Assembly: GCA_017961235.1 (NCBI GenBank)
Contig: JAGCXQ010000004.1
Coordinates: forward strand, 1 to 64,000
Origin: Clostridiales bacterium
GTDB lineage: Bacteria > Bacillota > Clostridia > Saccharofermentanales > Saccharofermentanaceae
Reading direction: 5' to 3'
Length of the DNA stretch: 64,000 bases
Made by a program: the position numbers and the translations under genes. Below, piece by piece: positions 25,567-34,431 of this stretch. Numbering within the stretch: position 1 is the stretch's first letter; each line of letters opens with the position of its first letter. The notes under the pieces were generated by a model that was not told the DNA's origin, did no database searches, and worked only from the letters and a program-made list of their open reading frames with translations.

Positions 25567-27561
25567 TTACTTATTCAGAACAGCCTTACAGGTAGCAACT
25601 ACATTATCTACCGTGAAGCCGAACTTCTCCATCAGCATGGACGGCTTACCGCTGGCACCGAAAGTATCCATGGTAACGTAACCGCCATCGATACCGCAGA
25701 GCTTGCCCCAGGAGTAAGAGGAACCGGCCTCAACTGCAACACGTGCTGTAACGTTCGGCAGGAGAATGGAGTCACGGTAGGACTTATCCTGTGCGAGGAA
25801 TACGTCGAGGCACGGAACAGATACGACACGAGCATCGATGCCCTCACCTGCGAGAACGTCTTTTGCCTTGATACCGAGCTCAACTTCGGAACCGGAAGCC
25901 ATGATGATAACATCCGGAGTATCTTTGGATTCCTTCGCTACGATGTAAGCACCCTTCAGCGCTTCCTTAGAGGAAGTTGTCAGAGGCATCAGGTTCTGAC
26001 GGGACAGAACGAGAGCGGAAGGAGTCTTCGCGGAAGAAATAGCCGCAACCCAGGAAGCAACTGTCTCTGTTGCATCGCACGGACGCCATACATTGAAGTT
26101 CGGCATGGAGCGGAGCATAGTCAGCTGCTCAACCGGCTCATGTGTCGGACCGTCTTCACCAACACCGATACTATCGTGTGTGAACATGAAGATCTGCGGG
26201 ATATTCATCAGAGCGGACAGACGAGCCATCGGCTTGGTGTAATCAGAGAATACGAAGAATGTTGCGCAGTAGGAGCGGAGACCGCCGTGGAGCAGCATAC
26301 CATTGGAGATACCAGCCATCGCGAGCTCACGTACACCGAAGTGCATGTTTCTGCCGGCTCTGTCAGCCTTGCTGAAATCACCCTTACCGTTCATGTAGGA
26401 CTTGTTGGACGGAGCGAGGTCAGCGGAACCGCCGATCAGGTTCGGGATACGGTCAGAAAGCTTGTTGAGAACTTTTCCACCGAGCGCACGGGAAGCCTGC
26501 GGCTTATCATCTACTGTCCACAGATCCTCGTCATCGAGAAGTGCGGAGTAATCATCGCAGAAGAACTTGTCCCACAGAGCCTTGAGGTCCGGGTTAGCTT
26601 TTGCGTATTCAGCGAACATAGCATCCCACTTTGCGTGAGCGTCTGTGCCCTTCTTACCAAGCTCAGCATAGTGATCGTAGATCTCCTGCGGAACGACGAA
26701 GGACTCTTCACACGGCCAGCCGAGTGTCTTACGCATAGCAGCGATGTTCTCTTCGCCCAGCGGCTCACCGTGAGCGGAAGCGGTACCCTGCTTAGCCTCG
26801 CAGCCGTAACCGATGATGGAACGGATCTCGATGAAGGAAGGCTTTGACTTCTCAGCTTTTGCAGCCTCAATAGCCTTTGCGATCGCATCGATATCGTTAC
26901 CGTCTTCAACAAGAAGTGTCTGGAAACCGCAAGCTTCCATACGGCCTCTTACGTTCTCGGTAAATGCGATATCTGTGGATCCCTCGATAGAGATGCTGTT
27001 AGAGTCATAAAGAACGATGAGCTTGTCGAGACCGAGTGTGCCGGCAAGAGAAAGAGCTTCTTCGGAGATACCCTCCATGAGGCATCCGTCGCCGCACTCT
27101 ACAAATGTGTAGTGGTCGATGACCGGGAACTCAGGCTTATTGAATGTAGCAGCCAGGTGCTGCTCGGCGATCGCCATACCGACTGCCATGGAAAGACCAG
27201 CGCCCAGAGGACCTGTTGTTGCATCGATACCAGCTGTGTGGCCGTACTCCGGATGACCCGGTGTCTTAGAGTCCATCTGACGGAACTGCTTTAAGTCCTC
27301 GACAGACAGGCCTCCTACACCAAAGAGATGGAGCAGGGAGTAATAAAGTGCAGAACCGTGACCGCCGGAAAGAACGAAGCGGTCTCTGTTGATCCATTTC
27401 GGATCCTTCGGGTCAAAGGACATTTCCTTGCCCCAAACTGTGTAAGCCATTGCCGCAGCACCAAGCGGGAGACCCGGGTGACCGGAATTGGCCTTCTGAA
27501 TCATGTCCGCGGAAAGAACGCGGATAGCGGAGATTGCATTGTTTTCGATTTGTGTACTCAT
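25567..27561 (-). CDS. tkt: Transketolase
   Basis: 664 residues. The thiamine diphosphate motif GDGCLMEGISEEAL ... DSNS spans about 157-188. Substrate-site GHPGLPLGAA (28-37) and the middle-domain transketolase signature GEDGPTHEPVEQL are present. It moves two-carbon units between pentose, triose and hexose phosphates. The start is the ATG at 27561; GGAG lies 11 nt upstream. The promoter region holds a strong palindromic operator. The link with xylB and the GH3 enzyme suggests a role in xylose use rather than only housekeeping. Confidence 0.96.
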   Translation of the reverse strand: MSTQIENNAISAIRVLSADMIQKANSGHPGLPLGAAAMAYTVWGKEMSFDPKDPKWINRDRFVLSGGHGSALYYSLLHLFGVGGLSVEDLKQFRQMDSKTPGHPEYGHTAGIDATTGPLGAGLSMAVGMAIAEQHLAATFNKPEFPVIDHYTFVECGDGCLMEGISEEALSLAGTLGLDKLIVLYDSNSISIEGSTDIAFTENVRGRMEACGFQTLLVEDGNDIDAIAKAIEAAKAEKSKPSFIEIRSIIGYGCEAKQGTASAHGEPLGEENIAAMRKTLGWPCEESFVVPQEIYDHYAELGKKGTDAHAKWDAMFAEYAKANPDLKALWDKFFCDDYSALLDDEDLWTVDDKPQASRALGGKVLNKLSDRIPNLIGGSADLAPSNKSYMNGKGDFSKADRAGRNMHFGVRELAMAGISNGMLLHGGLRSYCATFFVFSDYTKPMARLSALMNIPQIFMFTHDSIGVGEDGPTHEPVEQLTMLRSMPNFNVWRPCDATETVASWVAAISSAKTPSALVLSRQNLMPLTTSSKEALKGAYIVAKESKDTPDVIIMASGSEVELGIKAKDVLAGEGIDARVVSVPCLDVFLAQDKSYRDSILLPNVTARVAVEAGSSYSWGKLCGIDGGYVTMDTFGASGKPSMLMEKFGFTVDNVVATCKAVLNK

Positions 27562-27668
27562 ACGTCCATACACTCCTTCTCATGAGATTGAATATGTATA
27601 CGCGCTAGAAAGCGCCGTATTGACAGAGGTAAGTGACCCGTGTATCCCACTTTTTTCCGAGGAGAAGG

Positions 27669-27695
27669 GAAACGTTTCGAAATCGATTTCGAAAC
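27669..27695. promoter_or_regulatory. LacI-family-type palindromic operator before tkt
   Basis: A perfect 22-bp palindrome at 27674-27695 has core GAAATCGATTTC and outer GTTTC/GAAAC. A second, overlapping palindrome GAAACGTTTC lies at 27669-27678, centred 11 bp (one helical turn) away. Both have the central CG typical of LacI-family sites. They sit downstream of a candidate promoter and upstream of tkt, where a bound repressor would block transcription. Confidence 0.7.
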
Positions 27696-27735
27696 TGGGG
27701 CAAAAAAATGGGAGCACGAGCTCACTTGCTTAATT

Positions 27736-27764
27736 AGTGTATATTTTTAGAGGACAAGTGTCAA
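27736..27764 (-). promoter_or_regulatory. Candidate tkt promoter
   Basis: On the minus strand TTGACA (27759-27764), a 17-bp spacer and TACACT (27736-27741). The -35 is perfect and the -10 weak. The palindromic operator would be about 35-60 nt downstream of the start site. Confidence 0.5.
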
Positions 27765-27874
27765 GGTAAAAGTCGTCTGTAAAGTTTTTATGAACCGCAT
27801 TGATAATGCCTGATACTTTGTTATAAAATATCAGCAGAATTATCTTAGAAACGACGATTTCAGGGAGACAGACA

Positions 27875-28408
27875 TTGAGGATTTTAATAAAGCGTGACAT
27901 ACTTTTCCATCACCTTTCCGCACCGGTCTTAGACACCGGTCTTCTCAATCAGTTAAAAGAGTTCAAACAGCACGGCAAGTGCACCTGCTATGACCACAGT
28001 ATCGCTGTGGCCAAGACAGCTCTTTTCCTGTCGATGATCCTGCCTTTCCGTTTCAAGCAGAAGCAGCTCGTAAAGGGCGCTCTTCTTCACGACTATTTCC
28101 TCTATGACTGGCACAAGGTCAAGCTGGAGAAGCTTCACGGTTTTCATCACCCGAAGATCGCCGCCGAGAATGCCCACCGTGATTTCAAGATCACGAAGAT
28201 CGAGGAAAATATCATCCGCCGTCACATGTTCCCGCTGACGCCGATCCCGCCGAAGTACAGAGAAAGTGTTCTGGTCACGATCTCCGATAAGTACTGTGCG
28301 ACCAAAGAAGTCTTTGTCGCTCTCGGCCATAAGATCCGCGGGCTCCATCCGGCGACCCATATCGCAAATACAGTTGCATTCCTGCTTGCCTTCCTTCCAT
28401 GGCGCTAA
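27875..28408 (+). CDS. HD-domain phosphohydrolase
   Basis: 177 residues. An HD superfamily metal site is visible: His41 in CYDHS, HD in ALLHDYFLYDWH (about 73), HHPKIAAENA and a late Asp in ISDKYCATKE. Such proteins hydrolyse phosphoester or nucleotide substrates; this one is not assignable further. The start is TTG at 27875, with GGGAG 8 nt upstream. It is divergent from tkt and overlaps mutY by 10 bp, so the two are probably cotranscribed. Confidence 0.8.
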   Translation: MRILIKRDILFHHLSAPVLDTGLLNQLKEFKQHGKCTCYDHSIAVAKTALFLSMILPFRFKQKQLVKGALLHDYFLYDWHKVKLEKLHGFHHPKIAAENAHRDFKITKIEENIIRRHMFPLTPIPPKYRESVLVTISDKYCATKEVFVALGHKIRGLHPATHIANTVAFLLAFLPWR

Positions 28409-29496
28409 GTTCTTTTCCCATGGACACATCCTCAGAGCCAAACTCATTCGAGTTATCTTCTGCCCTGCTTTCCTGGTTTTACGATCACCGCAGGATCCTT
28501 CCTTGGCGCGAAGGGCGAACTCCCTATTCCACCTGGATCTCCGAAGCGATGCTCCAGCAGACACGCGTCCCCACCGTCCTGAACTACTATCCGCGGTTTC
28601 TTCACCGTTTCCCGGACCCCGCCTCTCTGGCAGAAGCTCCGGAAGATGAAGTGCTGAAGCTCTGGGAAGGGCTCGGTTATTATTCCCGCGCGAGAAATCT
28701 CATGCGCGGGGCAAAGTATATCTGCGAGCACTTCCATGGCGAGCTCCCTTCCGAGCCTGACCTTCTTCTCGAGATCCCCGGTATCGGTCCATACATGGCC
28801 GGAGCGATCGCCTCCCTCGCCTTTGACAAACCGGCGCCCGCCGTCGACGGCAACTGCATCCGCATCTACTGCCGTCTCCACGCGCTCCCGCTCGTTCCAT
28901 CCGAAGGTTCCACTTATAAAGAGATCTATTCGAGGATCAAAAAAGACATTCCTGAAGAGCAGCCCGGCGATTTTAACGAAGCACTCATGGACTTGGGCTC
29001 CCTGATCTGCACGCCGAAAGCACCGAAGTGCGAAGCCTGCCCTCTAAATGATCAGTGCAGTGCTTTTCTACTGGGAAAACAGGAAGACTTCCCTGTCAAA
29101 AAGGAAAAGAAAGCCACACCCGTGGAACAGCACACCATCCTGAAGATCTTTATCGGCGATAAGATCCTGGTAAGGAAGCGTCCCTCGACAGGACTTCTCG
29201 CCGGGCTTTACGAACTGGTCGATCTTCCCGGGGACATGACAAATAAAGAGATTCAGAACTGGATCCACGAGAACTTTCCCGCGACCACATCGCCGGACAT
29301 CCGTTCCATGGGCAAGAGCCGCCACGTCTTCTCTCACCTCCGCTGGGAGATGATCGGCTATGAGATCCATCTCCCCGTTTCCGATTCCTCTACGAAAAAA
29401 GCACTGACAAAAAGTGCTGTATCCCTCGGAGAACTTGTCAGTTCCGAGAAATACAGCACATTAGCTTTTGCTTCTGCGATCCGCACATATCGGTAA
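28399..29496 (+). CDS. mutY: A/G-specific adenine DNA glycosylase MutY
   Basis: 365 residues. It has catalytic Glu49 in SEAMLQQTRV, a helix-hairpin-helix (LEIPGIGPYMAGAIASLAF) and catalytic Asp150 in PAVDGN. The 4Fe-4S ligands are C204-x6-C211-x2-C214-x5-C220. A C-terminal NUDIX-like domain recognises 8-oxoguanine. It removes adenine mispaired with 8-oxoG. The start is uncertain: ATG 28399 overlaps the HD gene, and another ATG lies at 28420; neither has a clear ribosome site. It contains two copies of the iterated 9-mer. Confidence 0.94.
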   Translation: MALSSFPMDTSSEPNSFELSSALLSWFYDHRRILPWREGRTPYSTWISEAMLQQTRVPTVLNYYPRFLHRFPDPASLAEAPEDEVLKLWEGLGYYSRARNLMRGAKYICEHFHGELPSEPDLLLEIPGIGPYMAGAIASLAFDKPAPAVDGNCIRIYCRLHALPLVPSEGSTYKEIYSRIKKDIPEEQPGDFNEALMDLGSLICTPKAPKCEACPLNDQCSAFLLGKQEDFPVKKEKKATPVEQHTILKIFIGDKILVRKRPSTGLLAGLYELVDLPGDMTNKEIQNWIHENFPATTSPDIRSMGKSRHVFSHLRWEMIGYEIHLPVSDSSTKKALTKSAVSLGELVSSEKYSTLAFASAIRTYR

Positions 29497-29546
29497 AATG
29501 CCTTTTCCATACCGCACGCGGAAAGAATATATTGATCCTTGAATGA

Positions 29547-30464
29547 TCAATCGGGATCTTTCAGGAGTTCCTCTTTCTTTTTCATAAACTCTTCTTCAGT
29601 GATCACGCCGCTATCCAGAAGTTCTTTATATTGTTTCAGACATTCGATCTTCTGGCGCTCATTCGAATAGGATGAACTCTTCGTCTCACGTTGAGCGGCA
29701 GGTCTGGTCGTTCCTGTCTCCCTGCGTATCGGTGCAGCCTGCGTACGCGCTCCTGTATTACCGGCACGGACCGCCGCTACTGATACATGGCTGGTCTGCG
29801 TAGCCCGAGGCTGATTCTGTCCCTGAACATTCGGAGCCGTCTGGCTTCCGGGAGGCGGTGGCTGCATGCCATATACTGCACCAAGACTATATGTCGTTGC
29901 GCTGCTATTGGCACGCATACGATCGACCTGATTATTCTTTACAGCCTGAGATACTTTATTTACAGCGAGGTTGGTAAGCGATGTCGCTCCGGACACTTTT
30001 ATATGTGCTCCGGAATATTCTGTTGTTGCCTGGCAACTCGGATCGACCGCCAGCATCGCTCTTTCACAAAGAGTAAAAACCGCATTCAGCGCCATTGTGT
30101 TCGGTGATTCAGAGTACTCGAACGATCCCATTCTCAGCGTATAGATATTTCCCTGTTTTCTCGTCAGATGTACATTCCATTTTTCTTTATAGCCTTGATA
30201 AAGGAAAGTGACCCTTCCGCTATCCGAACCGAATCTGACGCCGGCGGGTACCATATTCTGCCGTCTGTTGATCTCAGAAGCTACCTCATTTACGGGAACG
30301 TCTCTGGACAGAACAAAAGTAGTTGCATACTCCCAGAATTTCTTCGGTCGCTGCATGAGTGCTCCGGCGCTGGAAAGTCTGTCTTTTTCTTCCTTATTCT
30401 TCACAATTCCGACGATAACAAGGATCACTACACCGATAATAACCAGAGTTAGGAATATCTTCAT
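29547..30464 (-). CDS. Membrane-anchored SHOCT-domain protein
   Basis: 305 residues. The ATG at 30464 has GGAGG 6 nt upstream. One N-terminal membrane helix (3-23) is followed by a soluble region of about 170 residues with no recognised fold, a Gln/Ala/Thr-rich linker, and a C-terminal SHOCT motif (CLKQYKELLDSGVITEEEFMKKKEELL). The SHOCT tail closely matches that of the gene at 17372-18766. Function unknown. It converges on mutY; a small ATTGATC hairpin overlaps its stop. Confidence 0.75.
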   Translation of the reverse strand: MKIFLTLVIIGVVILVIVGIVKNKEEKDRLSSAGALMQRPKKFWEYATTFVLSRDVPVNEVASEINRRQNMVPAGVRFGSDSGRVTFLYQGYKEKWNVHLTRKQGNIYTLRMGSFEYSESPNTMALNAVFTLCERAMLAVDPSCQATTEYSGAHIKVSGATSLTNLAVNKVSQAVKNNQVDRMRANSSATTYSLGAVYGMQPPPPGSQTAPNVQGQNQPRATQTSHVSVAAVRAGNTGARTQAAPIRRETGTTRPAAQRETKSSSYSNERQKIECLKQYKELLDSGVITEEEFMKKKEELLKDPD

Positions 30465-30565
30465 ACTCAACCTCCGAAAGCTCGATCTATATCTATCACT
30501 CTCTTCTGATTATATCCTAACGGGCATTTATCAGCATGACAAATTTGCGTCTGTCTGCTATTTCA

Positions 30566-32194
30566 TCAGTCAGCGTAGTTTATTCCGATAAAAGCACTAT
30601 CCCTCTGCTGTCCTGCGATCTTGCTCTGTTTGTCTGTCTCCAGCGCGATATCCATCGTATCCGTAGTGGTGTATTTCGGATGGACTCTCACATAGAGAAG
30701 TCCGCTCTTGTTGTCATATCCGAGGATCTCTATAGTGGCACTAGACGGCATTTCCGTCTCGGCACCGAGTTCCCAGGTGACCGGATTGAACTCTTTTCCC
30801 GGAAGCGGCATGATCGAGTACAGCGGACCGGAATGGATCTTACCGATCGAGGAAAGCTGCTTGAGGTGTCCGTCCTCCGAAAGTGCGAAATCATAATTCA
30901 TGAATACCGTTCCGATAATATCTGTTCTCAGGCTGAGCTGGAAGTGTTCCGGATCGAGCGTGTCCTCAGGTGTGCTGAAGAATACTTCGATGAACTTCGG
31001 CTCCGCACCGTTGATATCGAAAGTATATGTCGCACTATCTTCCTCTTGATGCATGCTGACAAGAAGGTAGTACTTACCGTCTAAGCACATGACATGGCTT
31101 CCGGAATATCCATCGAGCTCCTCCATATAGTCCATCTCTTCGAAATCCGAAGCCTTGAACGAATATTCCTTGCCCATATAGTTGATCTTCAGTGTTTCGA
31201 TGCTGTAGCCGTTGGAGGTTTTTTCTGTTGTCAGAGAAAGATTATCCAGCGAGCCATCGCCGTCAAAGTCCCAGAGAAGTTCATTCTTCGCTCCCATATT
31301 GAGTGTATAGTTCTTCGGCGTCGATCCGAAGTACGTCATATTGAAGATGTCGTCATGTCCTGCAACCGGCAGTTTGATCTCGTTGATCGCGCTGATCCAG
31401 ATGCCGTCATACGTCATGCCGAATGAGAGAGACCCGTCATTGATCTGGTCGTGGATGTCCGCGATCGTATCGTACTGATCCGCGCCGATAGAATTGAAGT
31501 ATTCTTCCACATATACTGCAAAAGCACTTTTGTCGAGAATGATATCATCCAGCGTGATCGGTTGGCCACTCATCGCATCATAGCTTTCATATATCGTTTT
31601 TGTATCGATATCTTCCTGCGTTGAGTATCCGTATGTCTTGATCTTCATCGACAGGATCTGGCTGTCGCTTCGGATGACTTCGCAGAATTCAGAGAACCAG
31701 TAATCGAACAGTTCCGAGCCTGATCCGAGAAGTTCATTGAACTCGTCGAGTTTCTTCTGATAGGCTGCTGTTCTGGCTTCTCCAACGTGATGTGTGTACT
31801 CGTCAAGGATCGAACCGATCTTCGTGGTGGAATCTGAAGCAGTCGGTATATCATAGCCGACCTCGACACTGCTGAGCCGATATGGCGGTTCCTCATTCTT
31901 GGTCGAGTCCACCGCACCGAACATCATGACACTTCTGGTCTTATTGATCTCGACAGCACTTAAGTCGTGTGTGATGATCAGATCCTGGTTCTCCGGTTCT
32001 GTCGGATCCGTCTCTGACTCCGACTCACTTTCAGAGTCGGAAGGTTCATCCGTGTCATCCGTCTCGGTGACCTCGGTCGTATCTTTGGTCTTTTTTGTCT
32101 TCTTGGATTTTCTTGTAGTTTCCTTCGTGCTGCCGCATGCCACGCAGGTGAATACCGTTGCCATACAAAGCAGTACTGCGATTATTTTCTTCAT
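30566..32194 (-). CDS. Lipoprotein of unknown function
   Basis: 542 residues. The lipoprotein signal ends at VACG. A Lys/Thr then Ser/Glu/Asp-rich linker (about 25-70) leads to a 470-residue exported domain. Blocks such as IDTKTIYESYDAMSGQPITLDDII and VYVEEYFNSIG resemble the DUF3298/DUF4163-like heat-shock-cognate fold (often RsiV-related), but this is tentative. AAGGAG is 8 nt before the ATG. It is probably single-gene. Two copies of the iterated 9-mer lie inside and one just upstream. Confidence 0.65.
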   Translation of the reverse strand: MKKIIAVLLCMATVFTCVACGSTKETTRKSKKTKKTKDTTEVTETDDTDEPSDSESESESETDPTEPENQDLIITHDLSAVEINKTRSVMMFGAVDSTKNEEPPYRLSSVEVGYDIPTASDSTTKIGSILDEYTHHVGEARTAAYQKKLDEFNELLGSGSELFDYWFSEFCEVIRSDSQILSMKIKTYGYSTQEDIDTKTIYESYDAMSGQPITLDDIILDKSAFAVYVEEYFNSIGADQYDTIADIHDQINDGSLSFGMTYDGIWISAINEIKLPVAGHDDIFNMTYFGSTPKNYTLNMGAKNELLWDFDGDGSLDNLSLTTEKTSNGYSIETLKINYMGKEYSFKASDFEEMDYMEELDGYSGSHVMCLDGKYYLLVSMHQEEDSATYTFDINGAEPKFIEVFFSTPEDTLDPEHFQLSLRTDIIGTVFMNYDFALSEDGHLKQLSSIGKIHSGPLYSIMPLPGKEFNPVTWELGAETEMPSSATIEILGYDNKSGLLYVRVHPKYTTTDTMDIALETDKQSKIAGQQRDSAFIGINYAD

Positions 32195-32335
32195 TTCTCT
32201 CTCCTTGCGAAAAGCACTTTTCCGCGCATTTATCCTGTTTCCTTTTTGCGCAGTTAGTTTCTCACATTCTATTGTATTTGTCTACTTAGGAAAGAGCAGC
32301 CGCCGGACACACCGGCAAATCCCTTGAAATAGAGG

Positions 32336-33376
32336 CTATTTCACGATATCCACTTCGTAGGATTCATCTCCTACCTTGATGTTTTTGATCTCGGGAACGG
32401 AGCTGAAAAGAGTTTCCGTTACATAGTTGAACTTCTCGGGAGTTTCGCCTCTTTCGATCATCTCGATCAGTGTCTGTACACGCGGTCCGTGAAGTGGATT
32501 ACACTCGGCGATACAGGAGATCTTCCCTTCGCGGAGATACTGCATCGCATCCTGATTGATTCCGTCGAAAGAGACTACCATGATCTCTCCGTTTGCGATA
32601 TCCGGTCCGGCTTTTTTTCCGGCAGCTTCGATCGCGGCGATCGCACCGATCGCTTCGTTATCATTTTCACAATACACGATGTTGATATTGTCGTACTTTC
32701 TGAGGAATGAGGCCATGACTTCTTTTCCGCGGATCTCGGTAAAATCACCGCTTTCCGATGCCACGATATCCCAGCCGTATTCTCTGGCGGTATTTGTAAG
32801 GCCGCGCGTTCTTCCGAGCTGGGCAGTCGAGCCCATCGTTCCCTGGATATGTGCGATGTGGATATCCTCTGCAGCGATACCCTTGATCTTCGTGTATTCA
32901 TAGATCCAGGCCGCCATCTTCTGTCCTTCGAGTTCGAAATCCGATCCGACCCAGCAGGAATAAAGAGAGCGGTCATCCACATTAACACGTCTATCTACGA
33001 TGATCACGGGGATCCCCGCCGCCTGTGCTTCCTGAAGTACGAATTCCCATCCGGTCTCCGTCTCCGGTGCCAGCACGATGTAATCGACATCCTGCTGGAT
33101 AAACATACGAAGCGCAGTGATCTGATTGGCCTGCTTCTGCTGGCCGTTTTTATAGATCAGGTTGTAGCCGTTTTCTTTGGAGAGAGCGGTCTGCATCGAC
33201 TCCGTATTCGTGGATCTCCAGTCCGACTCCGCGCCGAGCTGGGAAAAGCCGACGGTGATCATCTTCCTTTCCGATTCGGTTTCTGTCGAGGATTCGGAGA
33301 CAGCAGTACTCCTGCAGGCAACCAGGAAAGTTGCCAGCAGGAGCAGTATTGCAGTCAGTCGGACCGTTTTTCTCAT
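32336..33376 (-). CDS. YtfQ-like sugar-binding lipoprotein (second binding protein)
   Basis: 346 residues. The ATG at 33376 (MRKTVRLTAI) is 5 nt after AAGGAG; a longer frame runs upstream inside the permease gene. Lipobox VACR. TVGFSQLGAESDWR, NGQQKQANQITALRMF, PETETGWEFVL and DRRVNVDDRSLY match E. coli YtfQ, the galactofuranose/galactose-binding protein, at many positions by recollection. It is the last gene of the transporter operon. Having YtfQ character here and another binding protein at the operon head suggests two ligands or a sensing role. Confidence 0.88.
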   Translation of the reverse strand: MRKTVRLTAILLLLATFLVACRSTAVSESSTETESERKMITVGFSQLGAESDWRSTNTESMQTALSKENGYNLIYKNGQQKQANQITALRMFIQQDVDYIVLAPETETGWEFVLQEAQAAGIPVIIVDRRVNVDDRSLYSCWVGSDFELEGQKMAAWIYEYTKIKGIAAEDIHIAHIQGTMGSTAQLGRTRGLTNTAREYGWDIVASESGDFTEIRGKEVMASFLRKYDNINIVYCENDNEAIGAIAAIEAAGKKAGPDIANGEIMVVSFDGINQDAMQYLREGKISCIAECNPLHGPRVQTLIEMIERGETPEKFNYVTETLFSSVPEIKNIKVGDESYEVDIVK

Positions 33377-33384
33377 AATTCTCC

Positions 33385-34431
33385 TTATACCTTGAGTGTT
33401 CTCTTCTTCAGTCGGATAACGACACTCTGGATCAGCAGGAAGAGACACAGCATTGCAGCGATCGTGATACCTGTCCACCAGGCCTCTCCAAGACCTGCTG
33501 ATGCGACGATCTTCTGAATCGTACACAGTGAGAGAACACCGAACAGCGTTCCTACGATATTTCCTACGCCACCCGTCAGCATCGTTCCTCCGATGATGGC
33601 AGATGCGATCGCGTTCATCTCCATTCCTGTCGCGTGGGAGACCGAACCGGATCCAACGTTCAGGAAGTACACATATCCGGCGATTCCCGCCAGGACTCCG
33701 CAGATCACGTGAGATAGGAATTTCGTCCTTTTCACATTGATACCGAGCATGAGCGCACTCTGCTTATTTCCGCCGACCGCATAGAACGCACGGCCGAGTT
33801 TCGTGTAGCGCAGAACTATGAATAATATTACCACAAGTGCGAGCGCTACGACCACACCGATCTCGATATAAGCGGGGAAATAGATGCCCTTTTTGGTGTA
33901 CCATCCCAGCCCCGGGATCTCGATACGTGTATTCTTCAGTTTCTGAAAAGCACTGTTCTCGACATTGAACGGTTTTGTATGCACGATGGTCGTCATACCA
34001 CGGGCGAAGAACATACCTGCAAGGGTTACGATAAATGGCTGGATATCACAGTACGCGACCAGGAAGCCCTGCACGAGGCCGAAGGCCAGACCGATACCGA
34101 CGGCGATCAGCATCGATACATAGACGTTTCCACCGCCGGGCGTCTTATCCAGATAGACCGCACAGCACATCGTCACCAGGCCGACCACACCGCCGACAGA
34201 GATATCGATCCCGCCGGTGATCATGACGACACTCAGGCCGAGGGCTACGATGATCAGGCCGGCATTTGAATTCAGGATGTCAAAGAGCGTCTGCGGCTTT
34301 GAGAAGCCTCCCCCCCGAAACACGACTGCGCCGATATACATCAGGAAGAAAATTACGACTGTGATAAAAAACAGGAGATTGGTGTCACTTACACGATTGA
34401 AGATACCACCTTTCAGTTTCTTCTCTTTCAT
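33385..34431 (-). CDS. Sugar ABC transporter permease, YjfF-like
   Basis: 348 residues, 8-10 hydrophobic segments, BPD_transp_2/RbsC-type permease. The conserved EAA-like loop AVGGNKQSALMLGINVKRTKFLSHVICG and VTGGIDISVGGVVGL are visible. It overlaps the upstream permease by 4 bp (ATGA). With the other permease it should form the heterodimeric channel, as YtfT/YjfF do in E. coli. The last codons lie 8 bp from the second binding-protein gene. Confidence 0.92.
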   Translation of the reverse strand: MKEKKLKGGIFNRVSDTNLLFFITVVIFFLMYIGAVVFRGGGFSKPQTLFDILNSNAGLIIVALGLSVVMITGGIDISVGGVVGLVTMCCAVYLDKTPGGGNVYVSMLIAVGIGLAFGLVQGFLVAYCDIQPFIVTLAGMFFARGMTTIVHTKPFNVENSAFQKLKNTRIEIPGLGWYTKKGIYFPAYIEIGVVVALALVVILFIVLRYTKLGRAFYAVGGNKQSALMLGINVKRTKFLSHVICGVLAGIAGYVYFLNVGSGSVSHATGMEMNAIASAIIGGTMLTGGVGNIVGTLFGVLSLCTIQKIVASAGLGEAWWTGITIAAMLCLFLLIQSVVIRLKKRTLKV

